Source: RGIG4140 sp045635565 (lineage in GTDB: Bacteria; Pseudomonadota; Alphaproteobacteria; CAAHEQ01; UBA3637). Taken from it: a DNA stretch of 55,401 bases. The notes under the pieces are model-generated. The model did no database searches and had not been told where the DNA came from. It worked only from the letters and a program-made list of their open reading frames with translations. A program made the translations under genes and the position numbers. The stretch's first letter is position 1, and each line of letters opens with the position of its first letter. Positions 44,308-52,763 of the stretch are shown here, piece by piece. The stretch lies in NCBI GenBank assembly GCA_045635565.1, contig JAZTVX010000065.1, positions 1-55,401 on the forward strand, read 5' to 3'.

Positions 44308-45984
44308 TTAATGATGAGCAGTTGCTTTATCTAATAATTCCTGTGCCATAACTCGAGCCGTTTGCGTTGTTTGAGCCCCCGAAAGCATACGGGCAATTTC
44401 AATCAATCGTTCCTCATTATTAAGCACTCGAACATGCGTTACTGTTTTCGAGCCCGTCACATTTTTAACAACCGTACAATGTTGCACACCGAATGCCGCC
44501 ACTTGTGGCGAATGCGTGATGACCAACACCTGACAATCCTGCCCCAAACGACCCAATCTTTCACCGACAGCCGCTGCAGTTGCACCGCCGACACCACTGT
44601 CCACCTCATCAAAAATCAGTGTATCAGTTATTTCGGCTTGTGCCAAATTTACTTTCAGAGCCAGCATAAAACGGGCTAATTCTCCTCCTGATGCAACCTT
44701 ATGCAATAAAGCCGGCGGGGTTCCAACATTTGTTGATACCATAAAAGCAACGACATCAACTCCTTCCGGTGAAACCTGATTATCATCAGAAACAATATGT
44801 GTGTAAAAAGTTGCTTTTTCCAGTTTTAAAGCCGGCAATTCATTTGCCACTGCCTTATCCAATTTTTGAGCCGATTTACGACGATTATCTGATAAAATAT
44901 GGGCTTCAGCCAAATATTGCTGACGAGCTTCTGCAACTTTTTGCCGACACTGCCGAACATAATCCTCACCTTTTTCCAATTGTTCCAATTGTATACGGCA
45001 TTTGTCCAAAAAAATTGGTAATTCCGAAACAGAAACCTGATAACGACGTGCTATATCTTTTAATAAAAACAATCGATTATCAATTTGACTCAATTCAGAA
45101 ACATCACCCGTTTCTTCACCGATATTTTCCAATTCACCCGAAACGTCAACCATGATTTCTTGTGCTTCGTGAACAGAACGTACCAACATTTCAAATCGCT
45201 CCGGTAAATATTGCGATACTTTTTCTAATTGTCTGGATACCAACGACATTTGTCGCAATAATCCCTGTTCTTCCGAATTGATAATTTGATATGCCGTATC
45301 AACACCAGTAATAATTTTTTCACTATTCATCAATTGAGTACGTCGAACCGTCAATGTTTCTTCTTCATCAGGCTGAATATTTAACATATCCAAATCTCGT
45401 ATAGCGTTTTTTAAAAATTCTTCTTCCTTAGCACTGTCAGACAGACGTTTTTCAACATTTATCAATTCTTCTTGACAATCCTGATACCGTTGGTATAAAT
45501 CTGAAACATTCCGTTTTATTTGACCTAATCCTGCATAAGTATCCAAAATACCCAAATGTGTCGATGGATTCAATAAACCGTGTGTCGCAAATTGCCCGTG
45601 AATTTCAACCAGCATTTCACCGATTTTTTTCAAAAATGAAACACTGACCGGTTCGTCATTGATAAAAGCCTTACTCTTGCCATCATGGGTTACCACACGA
45701 CGCAGAAACAACTCATTCCCATCAATAGTAATTCCCTGTTCATCAATTAAATGCCATACAACATGTTGTGACGGCAATGTAAATGTTGCACTAACACTTA
45801 ACTGTGTTTCCCCGTGTCGAACAAGTCCGGCTTCCGCTCTCGCACCCAATACCAATGACAAAGAATCCAACAAAATTGATTTACCGGCGCCTGTTTCACC
45901 GGTAAAAACACATAATCCTTTATCAAAACTTAAATCAAGTTTATCAATGATAACAACATTTCGAATCGATAAAGATGACAGCAT
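44308..45984 (-). CDS. recN: RecN, DNA repair SMC-like protein
   Basis: Acts in double-strand-break repair. The 558-residue protein has Walker A (GETGAGKSILLDSLSLVLG, about 29-47), long coiled coil in the middle, and the C-terminal ABC half with ELARFMLALK and LIFDEVDSGVGG (Walker B). Length matches RecN. It is between bamD and ligA, as in most alphaproteobacteria, and all three are on one strand. Confidence 0.96.
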   Translation of the reverse strand: MLSSLSIRNVVIIDKLDLSFDKGLCVFTGETGAGKSILLDSLSLVLGARAEAGLVRHGETQLSVSATFTLPSQHVVWHLIDEQGITIDGNELFLRRVVTHDGKSKAFINDEPVSVSFLKKIGEMLVEIHGQFATHGLLNPSTHLGILDTYAGLGQIKRNVSDLYQRYQDCQEELINVEKRLSDSAKEEEFLKNAIRDLDMLNIQPDEEETLTVRRTQLMNSEKIITGVDTAYQIINSEEQGLLRQMSLVSRQLEKVSQYLPERFEMLVRSVHEAQEIMVDVSGELENIGEETGDVSELSQIDNRLFLLKDIARRYQVSVSELPIFLDKCRIQLEQLEKGEDYVRQCRQKVAEARQQYLAEAHILSDNRRKSAQKLDKAVANELPALKLEKATFYTHIVSDDNQVSPEGVDVVAFMVSTNVGTPPALLHKVASGGELARFMLALKVNLAQAEITDTLIFDEVDSGVGGATAAAVGERLGRLGQDCQVLVITHSPQVAAFGVQHCTVVKNVTGSKTVTHVRVLNNEERLIEIARMLSGAQTTQTARVMAQELLDKATAHH

Positions 45985-46001
45985 TATTTTCCCTTATAAA
46001 G

Positions 46002-46769
46002 TTATTTTCTTGTTTTCGGTTGATATTTTTGTGTCAATTTAATGGCTTTTTGTGTCCAATCATTCTGACTATAATATGTTTTTAATATCCGAACCATTTC
46101 CAACGCCTGGGCGTGCATACCTAACGATTCATAACACACAACCAACCGATACAATGCTTCCGGCGTCTGATTGGTATGAGGGTGTTCCAATAAAACTGTT
46201 TGAAACCGATTCATGGCCGGTATAAATTCAGCATGCTTTAAATAATACCGGCCAACAGCCATTTCTTTACCGGCCAAATGGGCTTCAATTTCCTTTAACT
46301 TTACCTGAATGTCGGCAACATATATCGAGTTCGGGAAACGAGCCAAAATTTCCTGAAATGTCAGTAACGCATCTTGCGTCATTTTTTGTTCACGGGACAC
46401 ATCTGACATTTGTTCATAATAACAAAGTCCTTTTAAATAATAAGCGTACGCAATATTCCGATTCCCCGGGTGAAGTTGAATAAATCTGTCTAATGTCAAA
46501 ATAGCATCATCATACTTATTAGCAGAATAATACGCATATGCTGCCATAATTTGAGCCCGTGGTGCCCACACAGAATACGGATGCTGACGTTCTATTTCAT
46601 CAAAGTACTGAGCTGATGTATCATACTCTTTGGCTTTAAAATCATTATACCCTCGCATATACAATTGTTCAACCGGCATATCCGGTATAACACCGTTATC
46701 GGCAGCACAACCTGTCAATATACCACTCAATACCATAGCACTCATCCAACTCATATATCTTTTTTTCAT
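46002..46769 (-). CDS. bamD: BamD, outer-membrane protein assembly lipoprotein
   Basis: An essential part of the BAM complex that inserts outer-membrane proteins. The 255-residue protein has a lipoprotein signal (MVLSGILTGC, lipobox cysteine at about 21), then five TPR-like helical repeats (YMRGYNDFKAKEYDTSAQYF, LYRLVVCYESLGMHAQALEM). The frame is open from 46781, but the ATG at 46769 has GAGG correctly spaced. A promoter with TTGAAT and TAGGAT (46797-46825) precedes. Confidence 0.94.
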   Translation of the reverse strand: MKKRYMSWMSAMVLSGILTGCAADNGVIPDMPVEQLYMRGYNDFKAKEYDTSAQYFDEIERQHPYSVWAPRAQIMAAYAYYSANKYDDAILTLDRFIQLHPGNRNIAYAYYLKGLCYYEQMSDVSREQKMTQDALLTFQEILARFPNSIYVADIQVKLKEIEAHLAGKEMAVGRYYLKHAEFIPAMNRFQTVLLEHPHTNQTPEALYRLVVCYESLGMHAQALEMVRILKTYYSQNDWTQKAIKLTQKYQPKTRK

Positions 46770-46796
46770 ATACAACCTCATTTTGATGTTTTTTGT

Positions 46797-46825
46797 ATCC
46801 TAACAAGAAACAAAAATTTATTCAA
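46797..46825 (-). promoter_or_regulatory. Promoter of the bamD-recN-ligA operon
   Basis: On the minus strand TTGAAT (46820-46825), 17 bases, TAGGAT (46797-46802) with an upstream TG (extended -10). Confidence 0.6.
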
Positions 46826-46906
46826 GTATTTTATAACTGTTTTTTTGGGTTTATATATAATCATGCTTCCAATGAAAGAAAAGATAAAAAAACAAAACCT
46901 TTCCTG

Positions 46907-46935
46907 TTGACTTTTCAAAAAGAGGATTTTAAGAT
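46907..46935 (+). promoter_or_regulatory. Promoter of the PEP carboxykinase gene
   Basis: TTGACT (46907-46912), 17 bases, TAAGAT (46930-46935), 31 bases before the start codon. Confidence 0.55.
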
Positions 46936-46966
46936 AAATCTATTATAACAAACAAGGGAGAAGAAT

Positions 46967-48787
46967 ATGTCAACACAAAAAATACCAACTACAAATCCCA
47001 AAGTCATCGATTGGGTTAATGAGATTGCCGATTTAACGGAACCGGATGCTGTTTATTGGTGCGACGGTTCACAAAAAGAAAGCGATGCCATCAACAATTT
47101 ATTGATTGAAAATGGTACATTTATCCCTCTTAATCCCAAAAAACGCCCTAACAGTTTTTTGGCTCGTTCAAATCCGAAAGATGTTGCACGGGTTGAATCC
47201 CGTACGTTTATTTGTTCAAAAAGCGAAAAAGATGCCGGTCCGACAAATAACTGGGCAAACCCCAAAAAAATGAAAAAGACCTTAAACAAACTACTCAAAG
47301 GTTGTATGAAAGGTCGAACAATGTACGTTATTCCCTTTTCAATGGGTCCGTTAGGTTCTGACATCGCTCAAATAGGCATCGAAATTACTGATTCGCCTTA
47401 TGTGGTTGCGAATATGCGTATTATGACCCGTATGGGACAAAAAGTTTGGAAAATACTGGGCGACAACGACTTCGTTAAATGTCTTCATTCCGTGGGGGTT
47501 CCTCTCAAAAAAGGGGAAAAAGATGTTTCTTGGCCCTGTAATCCCGAAAACACTTACATTACGCATTTTCCTGAAACACGTGAAATTATTTCTTTCGGTA
47601 GTGGTTACGGTGGCAATGCTTTATTAGGTAAAAAATGTTTAGCCTTGCGTATTGCCAGCACAATGGCTCGTGATGACGGTTGGTTAGCCGAACATATGTT
47701 AATCGTCGGTTTGGAAAACAAAAAACTAAAAATCAAATCATATGTCACGGCTGCATTCCCCAGTGCCTGTGGCAAAACAAACATGGCAATGTTAATTCCA
47801 CCAAAAGAAATGAAAGATTGGAAAGTATCAACTATCGGTGATGACATTGCTTGGATAAAACCGAAAAAAGACGGGCGCTTGTACGCTATCAATCCCGAAG
47901 CCGGTTTTTTTGGTGTCGCTCCGGGAACGTCACCAAAGACAAATAAAAACGCCATTGAATCATGTCGAGCCAATACAATTTTTACAAATGTTGCCTTAAC
48001 GGATGATGGTGATGTTTGGTGGGAAGGGTTAACGGATGAACCACCGCATCACTTAATTGACTGGCAAGGTAACGATTGGACACCTGATTTAAAAACGCCG
48101 GCAGCACACCCCAACTCTCGTTTTACAGCACCGGCAGGACAATGCCCGATTATCGATAAAAATTGGGAAAATCCGGCAGGTGTTCCAATTGATGCGTTCA
48201 TTGTCGGTGGCCGTTTGGCAACAAATGCACCATTAGTTTATCAGGCATTCAACTGGCAACACGGTGTTTATCTGGCAAGCACAATGGGTTCTGAAAAAAC
48301 AGCGGCTGCCGAAGGCAAAACAGGGGAAATTCGTCGTGATCCCATGGCAATGTTACCCTTCTGCGGGTACAACATGGGTCGTTACTGGGAACACTGGTTA
48401 GAAGTTGGAGCAAAAATCAAACATAAACCTCTTGTTTTTCGTGTCAACTGGTTTAGAAAAAATGCTGACGGACAATTTATGTGGCCCGGTTTTGGTGACA
48501 ACATGCGTGTATTGGAATGGATTGTCAAACGTACACAAGGCATGGCAAATGCCCAAGAAACTGTTTTAGGTTGGTCACCTGATTATCAAGATTTGACGTG
48601 GAAAGGTTTAACCATGACAGAAGACCAATTCAATGAACTCATGACAGTTGATATTTCGACAGCATTACGAGAAGTTGAATCGCAAAAAGAACATTATAAA
48701 CCGTTTAAAAAACAAAAAACGTTACCGATTGAACTGGAAGCAGAAATCACATTACAAGAAGAACGTTTAAAAAAAGCACAATTATAA
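46967..48787 (+). CDS. pckG: Phosphoenolpyruvate carboxykinase (GTP)
   Basis: Converts oxaloacetate and GTP to phosphoenolpyruvate, the first step of gluconeogenesis, or runs in reverse to fix CO2. The 606-residue protein is the GTP type: AAFPSACGKTNMAML is the P-loop with the reactive cysteine, FGSGYGGNALLGKKC the substrate region, and EGKTGEIRRDPMAMLPFCGYNMG another signature. The length matches GTP enzymes, and the ATP-type (E. coli PckA) motifs are missing. AAGGGAG precedes the ATG. A terminator follows. Confidence 0.96.
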   Translation: MSTQKIPTTNPKVIDWVNEIADLTEPDAVYWCDGSQKESDAINNLLIENGTFIPLNPKKRPNSFLARSNPKDVARVESRTFICSKSEKDAGPTNNWANPKKMKKTLNKLLKGCMKGRTMYVIPFSMGPLGSDIAQIGIEITDSPYVVANMRIMTRMGQKVWKILGDNDFVKCLHSVGVPLKKGEKDVSWPCNPENTYITHFPETREIISFGSGYGGNALLGKKCLALRIASTMARDDGWLAEHMLIVGLENKKLKIKSYVTAAFPSACGKTNMAMLIPPKEMKDWKVSTIGDDIAWIKPKKDGRLYAINPEAGFFGVAPGTSPKTNKNAIESCRANTIFTNVALTDDGDVWWEGLTDEPPHHLIDWQGNDWTPDLKTPAAHPNSRFTAPAGQCPIIDKNWENPAGVPIDAFIVGGRLATNAPLVYQAFNWQHGVYLASTMGSEKTAAAEGKTGEIRRDPMAMLPFCGYNMGRYWEHWLEVGAKIKHKPLVFRVNWFRKNADGQFMWPGFGDNMRVLEWIVKRTQGMANAQETVLGWSPDYQDLTWKGLTMTEDQFNELMTVDISTALREVESQKEHYKPFKKQKTLPIELEAEITLQEERLKKAQL

Positions 48788-48798
48788 AAAAAAGTTTC

Positions 48799-48833
48799 AA
48801 ACCCCCTGTACACAAAAAGACAGGGGGTTTTTG
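48799..48833 (+). terminator. Rho-independent terminator of the PEP carboxykinase gene
   Basis: AAACCCCCTGT (48799-48809) pairs with ACAGGGGGTTT (48820-48830) and is followed by T residues. Confidence 0.92.
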
Positions 48834-48863
48834 ATAATCATACATATGCATAAATGATTTTCA

Positions 48864-48892
48864 TTGACAAAAAACAAAAATAGTTGTAAACT
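48864..48892 (+). promoter_or_regulatory. Promoter of the AbiEii-like gene pair
   Basis: TTGACA (48864-48869), 17 bases, TAAACT (48887-48892), about 60 bases before the first gene. Confidence 0.6.
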
Positions 48893-48951
48893 AGACATAA
48901 AATCATCATTTTTCATAAAAAAACAGCCTAAAAATAAATAAAGGTTACAGC

Positions 48952-50034
48952 ATGATACAAGGCAAAACATTCCAAAAACTATCTCGTCGGCTCGGTATTC
49001 GCGCCGAAACGTTGGAACGTGATTATGTAATGAATTTAATTTTAGATGCCTTTGCTCATTGTCCATCAACACAAAATTCATTTTTCTTTAAGGGTGGTTG
49101 CTGTGTCCATAAGTGTTTTTCTCAACACACCTTTGATGCTAAAAACCCACAACTTTCATATTTCTTAAACGGTCGTTTTTCATCCGATATTGATTTAACA
49201 GTAACACCGAATATGATGTCCACTGAAAAATTGATGCAGGCCTTTAATGAAGTAAAAGAATATGTTTATCATCGGCATGGATTAGTTATTAACCAATTTT
49301 CATTTCCCATTCATGCCAACAACAAACAACAAATTGAAAATCGTCAAAAATGCAATAGTCGAGGCATTATTCATTTTGAAGGTCCGATGTATAACAATCG
49401 TTTCAATTCACCCGCAATGAAATTTGATATCACAGCAGATGAACGGGTCGTTTTCGCGCCTTACAAACGATTGATTTATCACCCTTATTCCAACGAAGAA
49501 GAAGAAATGGTTTTAGTAGCAAAAACATACACATTACGTGATATTTTTGCCGAAAAAATACGTGCTCTATTTGAACGGTGTTCACCTCGTGATTTGTATG
49601 ATTTGGTTATTTTGCAATCACATCCGGATTTAGACGAAATACGCCGAACAGGCATTGGCCTATCTATCATTGAAAAATTCATGCTCAAAAAAATGGATTA
49701 CAATTTGTCAGGTAATCGATTGGAAACGACACAACGGCATGGCACACCTTTGCTTGAACATTGTCGGACATCATGGGAAAATGCATTAACCAGACAAGTT
49801 GCATCTATGCCTGATTACGAAGAATATATCACTCAATTACCGAATATAATTTCTTTTGCTCAACAATGTATTCGAATGGCACAAAAAGAAATTTTACACC
49901 ATCATAGGAAAACATCAGAACCACTATCGACCACTGTCCAATATTTATTGATCGAAGAAACCTCAAAAATGTCCGAGTTTCAAAAACAAATAAACCAAGT
50001 ACTTGCCGAAGAAAAAAATACGAGGCTCAAATGA
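48952..50034 (+). CDS. AbiEii-like nucleotidyltransferase, copy 1
   Basis: A 360-residue protein of the AbiEii/AbiGii (DUF1814) toxin family. FFKGGCCVHK (KGG at 47-49) and FSSDIDLTV (D79-I-D81) are the nucleotidyltransferase motifs; DIFAEKIRALFERCSPRDLYDL is the other family hallmark. AbiEii toxins are known to modify tRNA acceptor stems or block growth during phage infection. No cognate AbiEi antitoxin is next to it. Its stop overlaps the start of copy 2 in ATGA form. AAAGGTTAC precedes the ATG. Confidence 0.85.
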   Translation: MIQGKTFQKLSRRLGIRAETLERDYVMNLILDAFAHCPSTQNSFFFKGGCCVHKCFSQHTFDAKNPQLSYFLNGRFSSDIDLTVTPNMMSTEKLMQAFNEVKEYVYHRHGLVINQFSFPIHANNKQQIENRQKCNSRGIIHFEGPMYNNRFNSPAMKFDITADERVVFAPYKRLIYHPYSNEEEEMVLVAKTYTLRDIFAEKIRALFERCSPRDLYDLVILQSHPDLDEIRRTGIGLSIIEKFMLKKMDYNLSGNRLETTQRHGTPLLEHCRTSWENALTRQVASMPDYEEYITQLPNIISFAQQCIRMAQKEILHHHRKTSEPLSTTVQYLLIEETSKMSEFQKQINQVLAEEKNTRLK

Positions 50035-51146
50035 TTGATGGAAAAGTTTTGCAAAATATATCTCGTCGAACCGGTATTCGAGCTGAATTGCTTGAAAAAG
50101 ATTACGTAATGAATCTGCTTTTAGATGCGATTGCCAATTGTCCCTCGGCACGTAATAAAATCTTCCTCAAAGGAGGAGCGGCCATATACAAATGCTATAA
50201 TTTTCATGACAACACGCCACAAAATAAAAAAACACCCTCACCATTATTATTGAATATGCGGTTTACTGATGATTTAGACTTTACCGTCACACCAGATTTA
50301 ATGTCAGAAGAAAAACTGCACACCGTTTTCAATGAAATCGCACAATACTTATTGGAACGGCACGGATTGGTTATCAATCAATTTTCGTTTCCCATTCATA
50401 GCAACAAAAAACAAATATTTGATGGCCATGAAAAACGTAATTGTCGAGGATTTATTCACTTTGAAGGACCAATGTTTAACCCACGTTTTAATTCGCCAAC
50501 ATTAAAAATGGATATAACATCGGATGAACATATTGCTTTTTTGCCTTATTTATTACCAATAAAACACCCGTATCCGACACGATCGGTTGATCAACCGTTG
50601 TTTGCACAAACATACACATTCCGTGATATTTTAGCCGAAAAAATTCGGGCATTATTCGAACGTATTTCAGCCAAAGATTTATATGATTGTCTTTTTTTGC
50701 TGTCACACCCTCAAATGGATGAATTACGAAAAACAGGTATTGGTATTGCTTTAATTGACAAGCTAAAAGCACGTAATTTGTCACCCCAAGTATCATGGAC
50801 ACTTTTCACACAACGGGTTGATGAAAATGAAACCCCTATTGATGCCAGAAATGAATTTCAATCACAATGGGAATCAACATTAAGCCGTCACTTTGTTCAA
50901 TTACCACCGTTTGACTTTGCTTGGGAAAAATCCGTTGAGGTTATTGAATTTGCACGCAGTTGTTTGACATTAGCCCGAGCACGTATTGCTGAATTACAAC
51001 GCAAAAATCCAGATCAGGATATTCATGTTGTCATTGATAATTTGATTATTGAACAACGCAACAATGAAGTTAAAGCCATTAACCGACAAGTTAATCAAAC
51101 ATTGAATAATATACAAAACAGACTTGTAGACAGTCAAAAAAGTTAA
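50031..51146 (+). CDS. AbiEii-like nucleotidyltransferase, copy 2
   Basis: A 371-residue paralogue of the preceding gene: the two share SRR-x-GIRAE, DYVMNL, CPS, KGG (48-50 here), HGLVINQFSFPIH and HFEGPM, with about half of residues identical by eye. The DxD is D81-L-D83 in FTDDLDFTV; ILAEKIRALFERISAKDLYD follows. The C-terminal 60 residues are divergent and charged. Both copies keep the catalytic motifs, so neither looks dead. It is translationally coupled to copy 1, implying a shared role or a recent tandem duplication. Confidence 0.85.
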   Translation: MIDGKVLQNISRRTGIRAELLEKDYVMNLLLDAIANCPSARNKIFLKGGAAIYKCYNFHDNTPQNKKTPSPLLLNMRFTDDLDFTVTPDLMSEEKLHTVFNEIAQYLLERHGLVINQFSFPIHSNKKQIFDGHEKRNCRGFIHFEGPMFNPRFNSPTLKMDITSDEHIAFLPYLLPIKHPYPTRSVDQPLFAQTYTFRDILAEKIRALFERISAKDLYDCLFLLSHPQMDELRKTGIGIALIDKLKARNLSPQVSWTLFTQRVDENETPIDARNEFQSQWESTLSRHFVQLPPFDFAWEKSVEVIEFARSCLTLARARIAELQRKNPDQDIHVVIDNLIIEQRNNEVKAINRQVNQTLNNIQNRLVDSQKS

Positions 51147-51275
51147 TATATCAATAGGTTGCAAACTTTTTAATTGGACACACTTTTCCATGTTTATTTG
51201 CTGAATTTGATAACAAAAAAGGGCTTTCACAAGCCACCGAACAAACATACACTTTTAATCAAAACATCAAACAGA

Positions 51276-51479
51276 TTAATTTTTTGACCGATTAAGCAAA
51301 TTCAACATGCTGGTTATACCACCGGATGTTGCCCGTTGTCGATTCACAAAATAACTCTGACGATTATTCATGGCCCGAGCATACCGTTTCAAAAACGATT
51401 GTTCGTACTCCCGAACTTCCGGAGTTTCGGAAATCTTTACCAATGCCTGTAATAAATGTCTTCGTTTTTCAATGACCAT
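51276..51479 (-). CDS. Small hypothetical protein, 67 residues
   Basis: MVIEKRRHLLQALVKISETPEV begins a basic, helical protein that I do not recognise. GGAG lies seven bases before the ATG, which supports translation. It is convergent with the AbiEii-like pair and divergent from pheS. Nothing shows that it is an antitoxin; it is on the other strand and separated by 129 bases. Confidence 0.5.
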   Translation of the reverse strand: MVIEKRRHLLQALVKISETPEVREYEQSFLKRYARAMNNRQSYFVNRQRATSGGITSMLNLLNRSKN

Positions 51480-51605
51480 TTATCGACTCCGTTACCATGT
51501 GAATAAACTCACTTTTTGCCATCATATCATAAAATTCCAAACCTGTCAAATGAATATTTTGAGAAAAACACCATAAAAATTATTATTGAAAATGTTTCTT
51601 TTTTG

Positions 51606-51634
51606 TTTCTTTTTAAACAAGAATATGCTATACA
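51606..51634 (+). promoter_or_regulatory. Extended -10 promoter of pheST
   Basis: TG-C-TATACA with TATACA at 51629-51634. The string ATATGCTATACA also lies before birA. The -35 is weak, as expected for an extended -10 promoter. Confidence 0.5.
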
Positions 51635-51671
51635 TCGTCTATCTTTAATTGATAACGAATAGGAAAGAAAA

Positions 51672-52763
51672 ATGGAACAACAAATTAAAGAAATGAAACC
51701 GACACTCATTCAAGCCATTCAACAAGCAGAAAATCTTGTTGCACTTGATGAAATTCGTGTCAAATCGCTTGGTAAAAACGGTTCTATAACCGGTTTAATG
51801 AAATCTATCGGCAAATTAAGTGCCGAAGAACGTAAATCTGCCGGTCAGATTTTAAATGTATTCAAAGATGAAATATCTTCTTTGATTGATGAAAAAAAAC
51901 AAGCCCTTGAATTGCAGGAAATGAATGAACGATTAGCTTCGCAAACTGTTGATATAACATTGCCTGTTCGTCCAAATACCAATGTCGGACGCATTCATCC
52001 GGTATCACAAGTGACAGAAGAAATGCTGACTATCTTTGCTCAAATGGGATTTGAAGTTGCCGAAGGTCCTGATATTGAAGATGATTTTCACAATTTCGAA
52101 GCCTTAAACATTCCCTCGGCACACCCTGCTCGTCAAATGCAGGCAACATTTTTCATGGAAAACACAACGGATAAAGTATTACGCACACAAACATCCGGTG
52201 TTCAAATTCGTACAATGGAAAACAAAAAACCACCCATTAAAATTGTTGCCCCCGGTCGAACATATCGTCGTGATTATGATATGACCCACACACCGATGTT
52301 TCACCAAATTGAAGGCCTGGTTATTGATACTGAAACAAATTTAGCCCACTTAAAATCAACATTGGTTGAATTTATGAAATTGTTTTTTGAAACGGATGAT
52401 GTTGCATTACGGTTCCGCCCATCATACTTTCCGTTCACAGAACCCTCATACGAAGCCGATGTCGGCTGTTCTCGCGAAAACGGTGAATTTAAAATCAAAT
52501 CCGGTGCTGGTTGGTGTGAGTTATTGGGGTGTGGCATGGTACATCCGAATGTTTTACGCAATTGCGGTTTAGATCCGAATGTCTATCAAGGCTTTGCATT
52601 CGGCTGTGGAATAGACAGGTTTGCCATGTTAAAATACGGCATTCCGGATTTACGCAGTTTCTTTGATGCCGATATGCGTTGGATTAGACATTACGGTTTC
52701 TTGCCATTAGATTTGCCGACAATTACCAGTGGATTAAGTTTAAACGGAGGATTAAAACGATGA
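51672..52763 (+). CDS. pheS: Phenylalanyl-tRNA synthetase alpha subunit
   Basis: Charges tRNA-Phe together with PheT. The 363-residue protein has an N-terminal coiled coil (tRNA contact), then the class II catalytic core: HPARQMQATFFM, PGRTYRRDYDMTHTPMFHQIEG (motif 2, described by position 196-217), and FAFGCGIDRFAMLKYGIPDLR (motif 3, ATP-binding arginine). Length is standard. AGGAAAG precedes the ATG; its end overlaps pheT by four bases. Confidence 0.96.
   Translation: MEQQIKEMKPTLIQAIQQAENLVALDEIRVKSLGKNGSITGLMKSIGKLSAEERKSAGQILNVFKDEISSLIDEKKQALELQEMNERLASQTVDITLPVRPNTNVGRIHPVSQVTEEMLTIFAQMGFEVAEGPDIEDDFHNFEALNIPSAHPARQMQATFFMENTTDKVLRTQTSGVQIRTMENKKPPIKIVAPGRTYRRDYDMTHTPMFHQIEGLVIDTETNLAHLKSTLVEFMKLFFETDDVALRFRPSYFPFTEPSYEADVGCSRENGEFKIKSGAGWCELLGCGMVHPNVLRNCGLDPNVYQGFAFGCGIDRFAMLKYGIPDLRSFFDADMRWIRHYGFLPLDLPTITSGLSLNGGLKR

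Noticed and set aside
48797..49081. A 94-codon minus-strand frame
   Set aside because: It overlaps a terminator, a promoter and the start of the AbiEii-like gene.
51173..51295. A protein-like open stretch (PCLFAEFDNKKGLSQATEQ) after the AbiEii-like pair
   Set aside because: It has no start codon in frame and is short; at most it is a remnant, and I cannot identify it.
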